Assembly: GCA_903919075.1 (NCBI GenBank)
Contig: CAIXGR010000097.1
Span: 1 to 64,000, forward strand
Direction: 5' to 3'
From: an uncultured Bacteroidota bacterium
Lineage (GTDB): Bacteria; Bacteroidota; Bacteroidia; Chitinophagales; LD1
DNA length: 64,000 bases
A program made the position numbers and the translations under genes. Positions 40,875 to 51,102 of this stretch are shown here, in pieces. Position 1 is the first letter of the stretch; each line of letters begins with the position of its first letter. Under the pieces are notes generated by a model. That model was not told the origin of the DNA. It was given only the letters and a program-made list of their open reading frames with translations, and made no database searches.

Positions 40875-42524
40875 ATGAAAAAATCTCTGCTCCTGGCAAT
40901 AACAATTCTCGGCCTTTCAATTTGCACAACTTCCAAAATAAATGCACAAGGTATAGGCATAAACGCCACCGGTGCGCATCCCGATTCATCGGCTATAATT
41001 GATGTTAGTTCAACTACACAGGGCGCACTTATCCCGCGAATGACTACCAGCCAAAGAGATGCACTGGTTAAACCCGCGCAGGGCCTCATGATTTTTAATA
41101 CCGATTGCAATACTATTAATTTTAATATCGGCACATCTATTTCGCCCAACTGGACGCAGGTAGTTACCACCAATAATTTGTCAGCGGCAATTTCAATTGC
41201 CATAAGTCCACAGGGCGAATTTTGCTACGGCACCAGTGTAACCTTTACTGCCTCCCCCACTAACGGCGGCTCATCGCCCGGTTACCAATGGAAAGTAAAC
41301 GGCGGCAATGTGGGAACCGATAGCCCTACCTATACCACATCTACTTTAAGTAATGGCGATGTGGTTAGCTGTGTTCTAATATCTAATGCACCGTGTGTAG
41401 CCACACCAAGTGTTACATCAAATCCGCTTACCATGATTGTAAATTATTCGCCACCGGCTGCTCCTGCATCCATTGGCAATCCGGTGTTGGTGGCACATAA
41501 TTCGGGCGGTATTACATTTTCAATTCCTGCTGTGGCTTCGGCTACAAGCTATACCTGGACCATATCGGGTGGCGGTACTGTTAGTTCAGGCCAAGGCACC
41601 CCTTCTATTACAGCATTCTTTGGTTCCGAAACATCCGATAGCGTATCAGTGGTTGCAAATAATAACTGCGGTGCAAGCCCGGCAAGCGGTCAAATTATAT
41701 ACGTAGGCGGGGTTACTTATCCGGCCGATACAACCGGCAGGATTGGAACCATTAAAACTTTAAATGTGCAAACCACCGGCAATTATACTATACAAGCATA
41801 CGGCGCACAGGGTGCCGCTTTTTGTGGGGGCAACGGTGGCAATGGCGCAAGTATGCAGGGCGATTTTTCAATAAATGCCGGTACTGTTCTTAATATATTG
41901 GTGGGCCAAACCGCGCAGGCTAATGGTGGAGGCGGAGGCGGAGGTAGCTTTGTTGTAAAATCGGCTGGCAATGTACCATTGATAATTGCGGGTGGCGGTG
42001 GTGGTGGTGGTTGTAACGGCTCCGGCCTGCCCGGCAATACCGGTACTGCCGGCACTGATGGCACCGGTGGCGCACAAGGCACGCATGGCGATAATGGCGG
42101 TGGTGGTGGCGGTGCCGCAGGATACGGTGGTGCAGGCGGTGGTGGACTTTGTGGCGATGGTGGCAATGCAGGCCATGATTACTGTTCCGGCGGCACCGGT
42201 GGAAATGGCTGCGCAAATGGTACCGATGCAGCCTGTGCCATTTGTACAGGCACCAAGGGCTTTAGCTTTTTAAATGGCGGTGCAGGCGGCTCTGCTTCAT
42301 GCTATCCCAGCATTGGCGATGGCGGCTTTGGCGGCGGCGGCGCATCTATTCACGGCAACGATTGCGGTGGCGGCGGTGGTGGATATTCCGGTGGTGGCGG
42401 CGGTGGATATAATGGCCAACATGGTTACGGTGGCGGTGGTGGATCGTACAATATTGGCACTAATCAATCCAATTCATCGGGCGTTCAAGCCGGAAACGGA
42501 ATGGTAGTAATCACCTATTTTTAA
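40875..42524 (+). CDS. glycine-rich surface protein (ALK-type Gly-rich domain), paralog 1
   Basis: 549 aa; signal peptide; GIGINATGAHPDSSAIIDVSSTTQGALIPRMTTSQRDAL N-domain; TIQAYGAQGA...GGGGGGGSFVVKSAGNVPLIIAGGGGGGG C-domain. Confidence 0.85.
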   Translation: MKKSLLLAITILGLSICTTSKINAQGIGINATGAHPDSSAIIDVSSTTQGALIPRMTTSQRDALVKPAQGLMIFNTDCNTINFNIGTSISPNWTQVVTTNNLSAAISIAISPQGEFCYGTSVTFTASPTNGGSSPGYQWKVNGGNVGTDSPTYTTSTLSNGDVVSCVLISNAPCVATPSVTSNPLTMIVNYSPPAAPASIGNPVLVAHNSGGITFSIPAVASATSYTWTISGGGTVSSGQGTPSITAFFGSETSDSVSVVANNNCGASPASGQIIYVGGVTYPADTTGRIGTIKTLNVQTTGNYTIQAYGAQGAAFCGGNGGNGASMQGDFSINAGTVLNILVGQTAQANGGGGGGGSFVVKSAGNVPLIIAGGGGGGGCNGSGLPGNTGTAGTDGTGGAQGTHGDNGGGGGGAAGYGGAGGGGLCGDGGNAGHDYCSGGTGGNGCANGTDAACAICTGTKGFSFLNGGAGGSASCYPSIGDGGFGGGGASIHGNDCGGGGGGYSGGGGGGYNGQHGYGGGGGSYNIGTNQSNSSGVQAGNGMVVITYF

Positions 42525-42720
42525 TAGCCATACCTAGTACCAACCTATAGAGAACAGATATTTGGCTACTACCCCCCTATGTATATTGCTAAATATATTA
42601 TGTATTGATAGCAAACAACTACGCCATTAGTTACCGGTGCGTTTTGTTTTCACCATTAAATTCCGTAATTTCAACTCCCTTTCAATTAAATAAAATAAGA
42701 ATTAATACATACATATCATC

Positions 42721-44619
42721 ATGAAAAAATCATTACTCTTTTCAATTGCATTTGTTGCGCTTTCGTTTTGCTCAATTTCGAATATAAATGCGCAAGGCGG
42801 TGTAGGCATTAATGCTACCGGTGCCCGCCCCGATTCTTCGGCAATTATGGATATCAGTTCAACTGCAAAGGGCGCGTTAATACCTAGAATGACAACCTTA
42901 CAACGAAACGCGATTCTTAACCCCGCTACCGGCCTGTTTATTTATAATACCGATTGCAATGTGGTTAATTACAACGCCGGCACACCTGCCTCGCCAAGCT
43001 GGGCCACTATGAGCGCATCTAACGTTTTGGCTGCTGGTGTAAGTATTACAGCAAGCCCTGCGGGCGCTATTTGTACCGGTACCAGTGTAACTTTCTCAGC
43101 CACACCAAGCCAAAATAATTTATCACCATCGTATCAATGGCAAGTAAACGGCAGCAACGTTGGCACCAACAGCGCTACCTATACTACTTCAAACCTAAAC
43201 AATGGCGATGTGGTAACCTGTATATTAACCTCTAGCGTAAACTGCGTAACGGGTTCGCCGGCTACCTCTAATGCTATTACTGTATTAACCAGCACTGCGC
43301 CAACTATTACCGGTACAACATCTGCTTCTTTTTGCAGTGGCAGTTCTGTTTCATTAGGCGCTTCGGCAAGTTCGGGCATTATTAACTGGTATCCTTTTTC
43401 AACCGGTGGCTCTTCGCTTTCAACCGGCTCTTCATTTACTATTTCGGGCCTTACCGCAACCACCACTTATTATGTTGATGCTACTGCTAATGGCTGTACA
43501 TCGGCATCTCGCACGGCGGTAACAGCAACTTATTATCCCAATACACCCAACCAACCGGGTGCTATAACCGGGCCACTGGTAGGCAGTCGAGATTCTGCAG
43601 CAACCTATTCAATAAGCCCGGTAGCTAATGCCGCAACCTATTTCTGGACCGTAACTATAGGTATTATTACCTCCGGCCAAGGCACCACTTCAATTAATGT
43701 ACTTTGGCCCGATACTTCCGGTACCGGTAATGTTTCAGTTGTGGCTAGCAGCCCTTGCGGAACCAGCGCAGCACAATCAATACCGGTTAGCATAGGCACT
43801 ATAACTTTTTCGTCCACCAGTTCCGGTAGAACAGGTACACTTCAATCTTTCGTTGTTCCTAATACGCGCACTTATACCATAAAAGCTTACGGAGCGCAAG
43901 GTGCTTATTATTGCAACAGCAGCTACCTTGGCGGACAAGGCGCAGGTATGCAGGGCGATTTTACTTTGCCCGCTGGCGAAGTGCTGAATATATTAGTAGG
44001 ACAAGTAGCCCCTGCCACCGGTGGTGGTGGTGGTGGTGGCACTTTTGTGGTTGACTCAACCAGTGGCAATACTCCTTTAATAATTGCCGGTGGCGGTGGT
44101 GGTGGTGGCTGTAATGGCCCGGGCACACCGGGCAATACCGGCACAGCAGGAAGCTCAGGAAGCGGTGGTGCCCAAGGCACACCGGGTGATAATGGCGGTG
44201 GCGGCGGCGGCGCTGCCGGATATGGCGGAGCAGGTGGCGGCGGATTTTGTGGCGATGGTGGCAATGCTGGCCATGATTATTGTGGTGGTGGAAACGGTGG
44301 CAATGGCTGCGTTAATGGTACCGATGCTAACTGTGCAGTATGTACAAACACTAAAGGCCTCAGTTATTTAAATGGCGGTACCGGTGGCACAGCACAATGC
44401 TATCCAAGTATTGGCGATGGTGGTTATGGTGGCGGTGGCGCCTCAATACACGGAAATGCATGCGGTGGTGGTGGAGGTGGATACTCCGGGGGTAGCGGTG
44501 GTGGATATAGTGGCACACACGGCTATGGCGGTGGTGGTGGCTCGTACAACATTGGTACTAACCAAGTAAACTCATCCGGCGTACAAAGCGGTAACGGACT
44601 GGTTATAATTAATTGGTGA
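42721..44619 (+). CDS. glycine-rich surface protein (ALK-type Gly-rich domain), paralog 2 with extra Ig-like module
   Basis: 632 aa; same architecture as 40875..42524 plus an inserted SAPTITGTTSASFCSGSSVSLGASASSGIINWY... Ig-like segment. Confidence 0.85.
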   Translation: MKKSLLFSIAFVALSFCSISNINAQGGVGINATGARPDSSAIMDISSTAKGALIPRMTTLQRNAILNPATGLFIYNTDCNVVNYNAGTPASPSWATMSASNVLAAGVSITASPAGAICTGTSVTFSATPSQNNLSPSYQWQVNGSNVGTNSATYTTSNLNNGDVVTCILTSSVNCVTGSPATSNAITVLTSTAPTITGTTSASFCSGSSVSLGASASSGIINWYPFSTGGSSLSTGSSFTISGLTATTTYYVDATANGCTSASRTAVTATYYPNTPNQPGAITGPLVGSRDSAATYSISPVANAATYFWTVTIGIITSGQGTTSINVLWPDTSGTGNVSVVASSPCGTSAAQSIPVSIGTITFSSTSSGRTGTLQSFVVPNTRTYTIKAYGAQGAYYCNSSYLGGQGAGMQGDFTLPAGEVLNILVGQVAPATGGGGGGGTFVVDSTSGNTPLIIAGGGGGGGCNGPGTPGNTGTAGSSGSGGAQGTPGDNGGGGGGAAGYGGAGGGGFCGDGGNAGHDYCGGGNGGNGCVNGTDANCAVCTNTKGLSYLNGGTGGTAQCYPSIGDGGYGGGGASIHGNACGGGGGGYSGGSGGGYSGTHGYGGGGGSYNIGTNQVNSSGVQSGNGLVIINW

Positions 44620-44640
44620 AAATTTACTAAATAGATTTTG

Positions 44641-44674
44641 CAAAAAAGCTATGCCTGTATGCATAGCTTTTTGC
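44641..44674. terminator. bidirectional intrinsic terminator between convergent genes
   Basis: aaaaagctatgc-ctgtat-gcatagcttttt, 12-bp perfect stem flanked by A-/T-tracts. Confidence 0.8.
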
Positions 44675-44724
44675 TTTTAAGTAGAAAGTTATTTTGTTCG
44701 GCGTTTTAATATGCAATCAAATGT

Positions 44725-45306
44725 TTATTTATCTCTAGTTGCCTGCAAAGCATCAGCATCAAAAACAAAAGCATCAAACGAATCCATGATTGCTTTTATT
44801 GAAATATCTTCTGATATTAGAAACTTCACATATGCTTTCGAGTTGGCTTCGCCGAATCTGCCATTCATTACACCCAGCACCACACCTTCAAGCGGCACTT
44901 CTTTCCAACCGGCGCTGCTAAATTCAGTAGCATCAAAATGCTCTTTAAATTTTAAGTCGCTTATTTGCACCAGGCACTTATTATCTTTTGCATTAATAGT
45001 TACCAAATGCTCAAGGTATGCTTTATGTTCGGTGCCTTTTAGTGTTAAAGCCTGATTTACTGTTGCATGAACTACAATACGGCCATGCTCTTTATCCATT
45101 ACTAAAATGGTATCAACGGCTGGGCCGTATTTCTTTTGCAGCCAGCGCCACGCATTAGTAAAAACCTGGTCCTGTTTACCATTCGGCACCTCCGTAATTT
45201 GCTTATAATTAATACGGCCCGTAATCGAATCGTACGGTAATGCCAAAATCTGCGCGCCGCAATTTCCGGCAACTAAAAGTCCACATATAAGTATCAAATG
45301 TTTCAT
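44725..45306 (-). CDS. DUF4468-like secreted protein
   Basis: 193 aa; signal peptide; LPYDSITGRINYKQITEVPNGKQDQVFTNAWRWL. Confidence 0.7.
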   Translation of the reverse strand: MKHLILICGLLVAGNCGAQILALPYDSITGRINYKQITEVPNGKQDQVFTNAWRWLQKKYGPAVDTILVMDKEHGRIVVHATVNQALTLKGTEHKAYLEHLVTINAKDNKCLVQISDLKFKEHFDATEFSSAGWKEVPLEGVVLGVMNGRFGEANSKAYVKFLISEDISIKAIMDSFDAFVFDADALQATRDK

Positions 45307-45528
45307 AGTAATATATACTTACTCGTTTTCCGTAAAAAAGATTCATTAACAGGCAGGAAAATGCGAATAATGCACTACTGAGCATCAAATTTGCCTTTCT
45401 TACAAATTCCATGTGTTTAAAAACCGCATACCAAACACGACAGTTTGCCTGCCACTATTGAGAAAAAAGCCGTTTGACCTTTACTCACCTCAATTAACCT
45501 TAATATATTTATCAGCAAAACCCGTAAT

Positions 45529-46074
45529 ATGAAAACCATGTTTTTTTTAACCTTTATATGCCTTGCTACAATTGTTTATGCGCAGGAAGGCAAAACACCT
45601 GCCCAAACAAAAACCGGTGGTAAGCTCGAATTTTATGTGGTAAAAGAAGGAGAGACTGAAGGAGATGTAGCCAAAAAATATGGGATAACCGTGGACGATT
45701 TAGAGAAATGGAATAATCTAGATGACCCTATTACCGAAGGAAGAATTTTATACCTTGACCCAAAGGTTATTAAAAAACCCGTTGAGGAAACTTCGCCACC
45801 TGAGGAAGAAGCTAAAGTTAAACCTGTAGAAAAAGTAAAGGCTAAGCCGGAGGAAAAAATAAAAACAAAGCCTGAAGAAAAAGCTAAAGTTAAACCCACA
45901 ACTCCAACCACCAATACCAATAATACAAATGATGATTCTTACCACATAGTACAGGCAGGCGAAACACTATATCACATATCGGTAGTAAACAAAACCACGG
46001 TTCAAAAACTGATGGAGCTGAATGACATGAAAACGCCCACCATTAAAGAAGGGCAGAAATTAAAGTTGAAATAA
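45529..46074 (+). CDS. LysM domain protein (two LysM modules, Lys/Pro/Glu linker)
   Basis: 181 aa; EFYVVKEGETEGDVAKKYGITVDDLEKWN and YHIVQAGETLYHISVVNKTTVQKLMELN; linker with repeated KPEEKxK. Confidence 0.87.
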   Translation: MKTMFFLTFICLATIVYAQEGKTPAQTKTGGKLEFYVVKEGETEGDVAKKYGITVDDLEKWNNLDDPITEGRILYLDPKVIKKPVEETSPPEEEAKVKPVEKVKAKPEEKIKTKPEEKAKVKPTTPTTNTNNTNDDSYHIVQAGETLYHISVVNKTTVQKLMELNDMKTPTIKEGQKLKLK

Positions 46075-46173
46075 TAAGGCAATTTCTACTTGAAGAGAGA
46101 TTAAAAGGACTTTGCTGCTTTGTTTTCAGCTATCTTTTCTTGATTCTTGATTCTTGGCTCTTGCATCTATTTC

Positions 46174-47103
46174 TCAATCTTCCAACACAATATCAAACTG
46201 CACCAGGTCAATAAAGTCTTTCACGCGGTCTTCAATTTCCTGGTGGCTTAGGGTTTTTAATCTTTCGGTTCCAAACCTTTCAACACAAAACGATGCCATA
46301 GCCGAGCCGTATATAATTGCACGTTTCATGTTCTCAAAACTAATGTCGCGCGTTTTATCAAGGTAGCCACAGAAGCCACCTGCAAAAGTATCACCGGCAC
46401 CGGTTGGGTCAAATACATCTTCAAGCGGCAGTGCAGGTGCAAAAAATACCTCGTTTTCGTGAAACAGCAAAGCGCCGTGTTCACCCTTTTTAATTATAAG
46501 ATATTTGGGGCCCATAGCCAATATTTTTCGCGCCGCCTTTACCAACGAATATTCGTTCGAAAGCTGGCGTGCTTCGGCATCATTAATAGCCAACACATCA
46601 CATTGTTCAATGGCCTTCATTAAAGCTGGAAGAAAGGCGGGCGTCATCCAAAAATTCATAGTATCCAACACTATCAACTTAGGTCGTTCGTCTAATTGTT
46701 CAATTACCTTTATTTGCAAGTTTGGGTCAATGTTGCCTACCAGTAATATATCGCTTTCTTTATATGCATCAGGCAATACCGGATTAAACTCCATCAGCAC
46801 ATTTAACTCAGTAACCAGCGTATCGCGGCTGTTCATGTCAAGATGATACTTGCCACTCCAGAAAAACGACTTCTTGCCTTTTTTAATTTCAATACCTGAG
46901 GTATCAACGCCGCGCTTTTTAAGTAGCTCCAACTCGTTCATATCAAAATCATCACCAATAACCGAAACTATATTTACCTTATTCGAAAAATATGAGGCGC
47001 TCCATGCTATATATGTGGCTGCACCGCCAACTATTTTATCGGTTTTTCCAAATGGCGTTTCAATGGCATCAAAAGCTACAGTTCCAACAGTAAGTAACGA
47101 CAT
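46174..47103 (-). CDS. PfkB family carbohydrate/nucleoside kinase
   Basis: 309 aa; VGGAATYIAWSASYF, DVFDPTGAGDTFAGGFCGYL. Confidence 0.92.
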   Translation of the reverse strand: MSLLTVGTVAFDAIETPFGKTDKIVGGAATYIAWSASYFSNKVNIVSVIGDDFDMNELELLKKRGVDTSGIEIKKGKKSFFWSGKYHLDMNSRDTLVTELNVLMEFNPVLPDAYKESDILLVGNIDPNLQIKVIEQLDERPKLIVLDTMNFWMTPAFLPALMKAIEQCDVLAINDAEARQLSNEYSLVKAARKILAMGPKYLIIKKGEHGALLFHENEVFFAPALPLEDVFDPTGAGDTFAGGFCGYLDKTRDISFENMKRAIIYGSAMASFCVERFGTERLKTLSHQEIEDRVKDFIDLVQFDIVLED

Positions 47104-47218
47104 AATACAAATTAGTGAGTGGTTAAATAAAAAACAGTAATAACATTTGTTATTTCAACCGCGAATAAAGTATAAAGATGCGAAGGCGCAAAGAAGACGC
47201 GTCTCTGCTTTTTTACAA

Positions 47219-48025
47219 TTATGTTACTCTTTCACAAAAAGCCCTAATTGCCCCAATCGTCTCCTTCTTCTTCTCAAAAACACTCATATGCTTACATCCA
47301 TCAAAAAAATGAACATCGGCAATATCAGGCAACAGCGCTTGTTTTAACGTATGTTGCAGTGGTGCGCTTTCATCCTGCTTGCCATTAATAAACAGTACGG
47401 GCACTTTTGCTTTTTTTAAAATCTCGCTTTTATCCTTGCGGTTCATCATGGCTTCGTTAGCAAGCATCACCGCCGCAGGTTCATACTTCATGGCTTTAGC
47501 AATAAGTGAGTTTACAAGCTTGCGGTTTTTGGCAATAAATTTTTCGCTGAAAATGCTGTGGTAAAGCGTTTCTACAAAAACTTCCGTTCCGTTTCGTCTA
47601 ATAAATTCAATTCCCTTTTTGCGGTTTATTTTTTTCTCGTCCGAATCGGCATAGCAATGCGAATTAATTAAACCGAAGCCCGAAAGCATCTGTCCGTATT
47701 TTTCGGCAAAACTAAGTGCCACATAACCGCCCATGGAATGGCCGAGGATAATTGCCTTTTTTATTTTTTCCTGTTTCAAAATCTCATGAATGTACTCGGC
47801 ATAAAATTCCATGCTTAACGCAGTGGGGGTATTATCTTTTAAAGGAGACTCTCCGAAGCCGGGTAAGTCAGGCACAATAACGCAGTAATGTTTACGCAGC
47901 GCTTTAACAATTTCATTCCACATACCCCCATCTTCAATAAAACCGTGAACCAGCATTAAGGTCGCACCGGTTCCTTCAACTTTATAAAACCCGTTTATTC
48001 CTTTAAAAACAATCCATTTATTCAT
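47219..48025 (-). CDS. alpha/beta hydrolase
   Basis: 268 aa; LVHGFIEDGGMW, ILGHSMGGYVALSFAEKY (nucleophile elbow), FINGKQDE. Confidence 0.9.
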   Translation of the reverse strand: MNKWIVFKGINGFYKVEGTGATLMLVHGFIEDGGMWNEIVKALRKHYCVIVPDLPGFGESPLKDNTPTALSMEFYAEYIHEILKQEKIKKAIILGHSMGGYVALSFAEKYGQMLSGFGLINSHCYADSDEKKINRKKGIEFIRRNGTEVFVETLYHSIFSEKFIAKNRKLVNSLIAKAMKYEPAAVMLANEAMMNRKDKSEILKKAKVPVLFINGKQDESAPLQHTLKQALLPDIADVHFFDGCKHMSVFEKKKETIGAIRAFCERVT

Positions 48026-48068
48026 CGCTTAAAAATATTCTATTTTCACTGTATCAAAAACGTATTTC

Positions 48069-51000
48069 ATGCCCCACATTCTTCGTTTTCCAATAATTAC
48101 AATTCTATCAGTTTTCTACGCAAGCCTGTTTGCACAAACCGAAACTACTTTCCCCACTAATGGGCCCGATGATTACCGCGAGCACATTCACGCATTTACC
48201 AACGCAACTATATATAAAGACTATAAAACCAAAATTGAAAACGCAACGTTGGTTATAAAAGATGGCAAAGTGGTTGATGCCGGCACCAATGTTACAATTC
48301 CGCAAGGCGCTATTGTGCATGATATGAAAGGAAAATTTATCTACCCTTCATTCATTGATATTTACTCTGGCTACGGTTTGCCCGATGTAAAAAAAGCGCA
48401 GCGTAACGATGGTCCACAAATGGAATCGAACATTAAAGGTGCCTACGGTTGGAACCAAGCCATACACGCCGATTACAATGCCATAAAGGATTTTACTGCC
48501 GATGATAAAAAAGCTGATGAATGGAGAAAACTTGGCTTTGGCGTTGTTAATACTTTAATGAAAGATGGTATTGCCCGAGGCACCGGTGCCGTAATTATGC
48601 TGGGCACAGAAAAAGAAAATAATTTAATAATCAAAGCCGAAGCAAGTACCGGTTATTCTTTCGACAAAGGCAGCAGCACACAAAATTACCCTCAGTCGCT
48701 AATGGGAGCAATAGCATTATTGCGTCAAACTTATTACGATGCGCAGTGGTATAAAAACACAAAAGATAAAAAAGAATACAATCTTTCGTTAGAAGCATGG
48801 AACGCCAACCAATCGCGTCCTCAAATTTTTGATGCCGGTGATTGGGATAATATTCTTCGCGCCCAAAAAGTAGCTAACGAATTTGGCGTGCAATACATTA
48901 TTAAAGGCAACGGCAAAGAATATCAGCGCATTGATGAAATTAAAAACACAAAAGCGCGCATCATCACCTCGCTTAATTTCCCGAAAGCTTATGATGTGGA
49001 AGACCCATACAAAGCAATTTGGATTCCGCTAGAAGAAATGAAACATTGGGAATTAGCGCCTGCAAATGCTGCTGCACTTGCAAATGCCGGAATTGACTTT
49101 GCCATAACTCCAGCTGATTTAGAAAAGAAAGAAGACTTTTTACCCAACCTGCGCAAAGCCGTTAAGTATGGACTAGATTCAACTATTGCTTTAAAGGCTG
49201 TTACATTAAGCCCCGCAGAATTTTTGAATGTGAGCGATAAAACCGGTTCGCTTGAAGCCGGTAAGCTGGCAAATTTCATTATTACCTCGAAACCGCTTTT
49301 TGATGAGAAATGTGATATCAACGAAAACTGGATACTGGGCAAGCGATATGAAATAAAAGCATTTACTCAAAAAGATATTCGCGGCGAATACAAACTAACC
49401 CTTTCAAACGATAGCACCTATAAACTAAAAGTAACCGGCGATGAAGCTTCGCCGAAGGCAAATATCATTATCAGCGATTCGTTAAAACCAGAAGTAAAAC
49501 TATCTTACAAAGACAACGAAATCTCATTTTCATTCAATCCCGAAAAGAAAAAGGATAGCAATAAATTTCTTCTTTCGGGAACAATTGATTTTAATGCAAA
49601 AGCATGGGCCGGTAAAGGCCAATTGCCTACAGGCGAGTGGATAAACTGGAATGCCACCCAAACTAAAGGCCCGGATGCTGATACCTCGAAACCTAAAAAA
49701 GATTCAACCGCTATTGACTTAAATAAATTGGGCAAAGTATTTTATCCGTTTACCGGTTATGGCAATGAAGAATTACCGGAGTTTGAAAATGTGATTATAA
49801 AAAATGGAGTGGTTTGGACTAACGAACTCGAAGGCAATCTGGCAAACACCGATGTGATTATTAAGAATGGCAAAATTGCTGCTGTAGGAAAAAATCTTTC
49901 ATGCAAAGACTGTAACACTATAGATGCCACCGGCAAATTTGTAACCAGTGGAATTATTGATGAGCATTCGCATATTGCCATTAGCCGCGGTGTTAATGAG
50001 GGTGCTGAAGCCAGTAGCGCCGAAGTGCGCATTGGCGATGTAATAGATAATAGTGATGTTAATATTTACCGCCAGTTAAGTGGTGGCGTAACTGCAGCGC
50101 AGCTATTGCATGGCTCGGCAAATCCTATTGGCGGGCAAAGCGGCATTATAAAATTGCGCTGGGGCTACACGCCCGAGAAAATGAAAATTGATGGGGCCGA
50201 TGGCTTTATAAAATTTGCATTAGGCGAAAATGTAAAGCAATCGAACTGGGGCGATAAATGGACGGTGCGTTACCCGCAAACCCGCATGGGCGTTGAGCAA
50301 ACCTACTACAACTATTTTACCAAAGCCCGCGAGTACGAAAAAGCCTGGAACAAATACAATGCGCTAAAAGGCAAAGGCACTACACCAAGAAAAGATATTG
50401 AGCTAGATGCATTAGTTGAAATACTAAACAGCAAACGTTTTATTACCTGCCACAGTTATGTACAAAGCGAAATTAATATGTTGATGCATGTGGCCGATAC
50501 TTTCGGTTTTAAAATAAATACGTTTACGCATATTCTTGAAGGTTATAAAGTGGCCGATAAATTAAAAGCACACGGAGCCTACGCATCAACCTTTGCTGAT
50601 TGGTGGGCCTATAAATATGAGGTAATTGATGCTATACCTTATAACACTACCATCCTCACAAAAATGAATATCACTACTGCTGTAAATTCCGATGACCCTG
50701 AAATGGCCCGCCGGTTAAATCAGGAGGCGGCTAAAGCCATTAAGTATGGAAATTTAACTGAAGGCCAGGCATGGGAAATGTGTACGCTTAATCCCGCTAA
50801 AATGCTGCATCTCGATTCGCACATGGGTTCGATTAAAGTGGGTAAAGATGCAGATATAGTAGTGTGGACCGATAACCCGCTTTCGATTTACGCCAGTGTT
50901 GAACAAACTTTTGTAGACGGAATAAGATTTTATGATATTGCCCAAGATGCACAAAAGCGCGATGAAATACGCAAGGAGCGCGCGAGGCTGGTTCAAAAAA

Positions 51001-51092
51001 TGCTGGATGATAAAAAAGCGGGCGCACCGGTGCAAATGCCTACACAGAAAAAGAAAAAAGAATATACCTGTGATGATTTAGAAATACAATAA
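48069..51092 (+). CDS. amidohydrolase family protein with two amidohydrolase modules
   Basis: 1007 aa; N-module KFIYPSFIDIYSGYGLPD; C-module KFVTSGIIDEHSHIAISRGVNEG with HxH; LGSIKVGKDADIVVWTDNPLS. Confidence 0.9.
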   Translation: MPHILRFPIITILSVFYASLFAQTETTFPTNGPDDYREHIHAFTNATIYKDYKTKIENATLVIKDGKVVDAGTNVTIPQGAIVHDMKGKFIYPSFIDIYSGYGLPDVKKAQRNDGPQMESNIKGAYGWNQAIHADYNAIKDFTADDKKADEWRKLGFGVVNTLMKDGIARGTGAVIMLGTEKENNLIIKAEASTGYSFDKGSSTQNYPQSLMGAIALLRQTYYDAQWYKNTKDKKEYNLSLEAWNANQSRPQIFDAGDWDNILRAQKVANEFGVQYIIKGNGKEYQRIDEIKNTKARIITSLNFPKAYDVEDPYKAIWIPLEEMKHWELAPANAAALANAGIDFAITPADLEKKEDFLPNLRKAVKYGLDSTIALKAVTLSPAEFLNVSDKTGSLEAGKLANFIITSKPLFDEKCDINENWILGKRYEIKAFTQKDIRGEYKLTLSNDSTYKLKVTGDEASPKANIIISDSLKPEVKLSYKDNEISFSFNPEKKKDSNKFLLSGTIDFNAKAWAGKGQLPTGEWINWNATQTKGPDADTSKPKKDSTAIDLNKLGKVFYPFTGYGNEELPEFENVIIKNGVVWTNELEGNLANTDVIIKNGKIAAVGKNLSCKDCNTIDATGKFVTSGIIDEHSHIAISRGVNEGAEASSAEVRIGDVIDNSDVNIYRQLSGGVTAAQLLHGSANPIGGQSGIIKLRWGYTPEKMKIDGADGFIKFALGENVKQSNWGDKWTVRYPQTRMGVEQTYYNYFTKAREYEKAWNKYNALKGKGTTPRKDIELDALVEILNSKRFITCHSYVQSEINMLMHVADTFGFKINTFTHILEGYKVADKLKAHGAYASTFADWWAYKYEVIDAIPYNTTILTKMNITTAVNSDDPEMARRLNQEAAKAIKYGNLTEGQAWEMCTLNPAKMLHLDSHMGSIKVGKDADIVVWTDNPLSIYASVEQTFVDGIRFYDIAQDAQKRDEIRKERARLVQKMLDDKKAGAPVQMPTQKKKKEYTCDDLEIQ

Positions 51093-51102
51093 TTTAAACA
51101 AC

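Noticed and set aside
41783-42216. Long antisense ORFs rich in Pro/His/Thr opposite the glycine-rich genes
   Set aside because: They mirror GGN-rich coding DNA; composition is a trivial complement and no start/RBS or domain support was seen. The same applies to 43923..44264.
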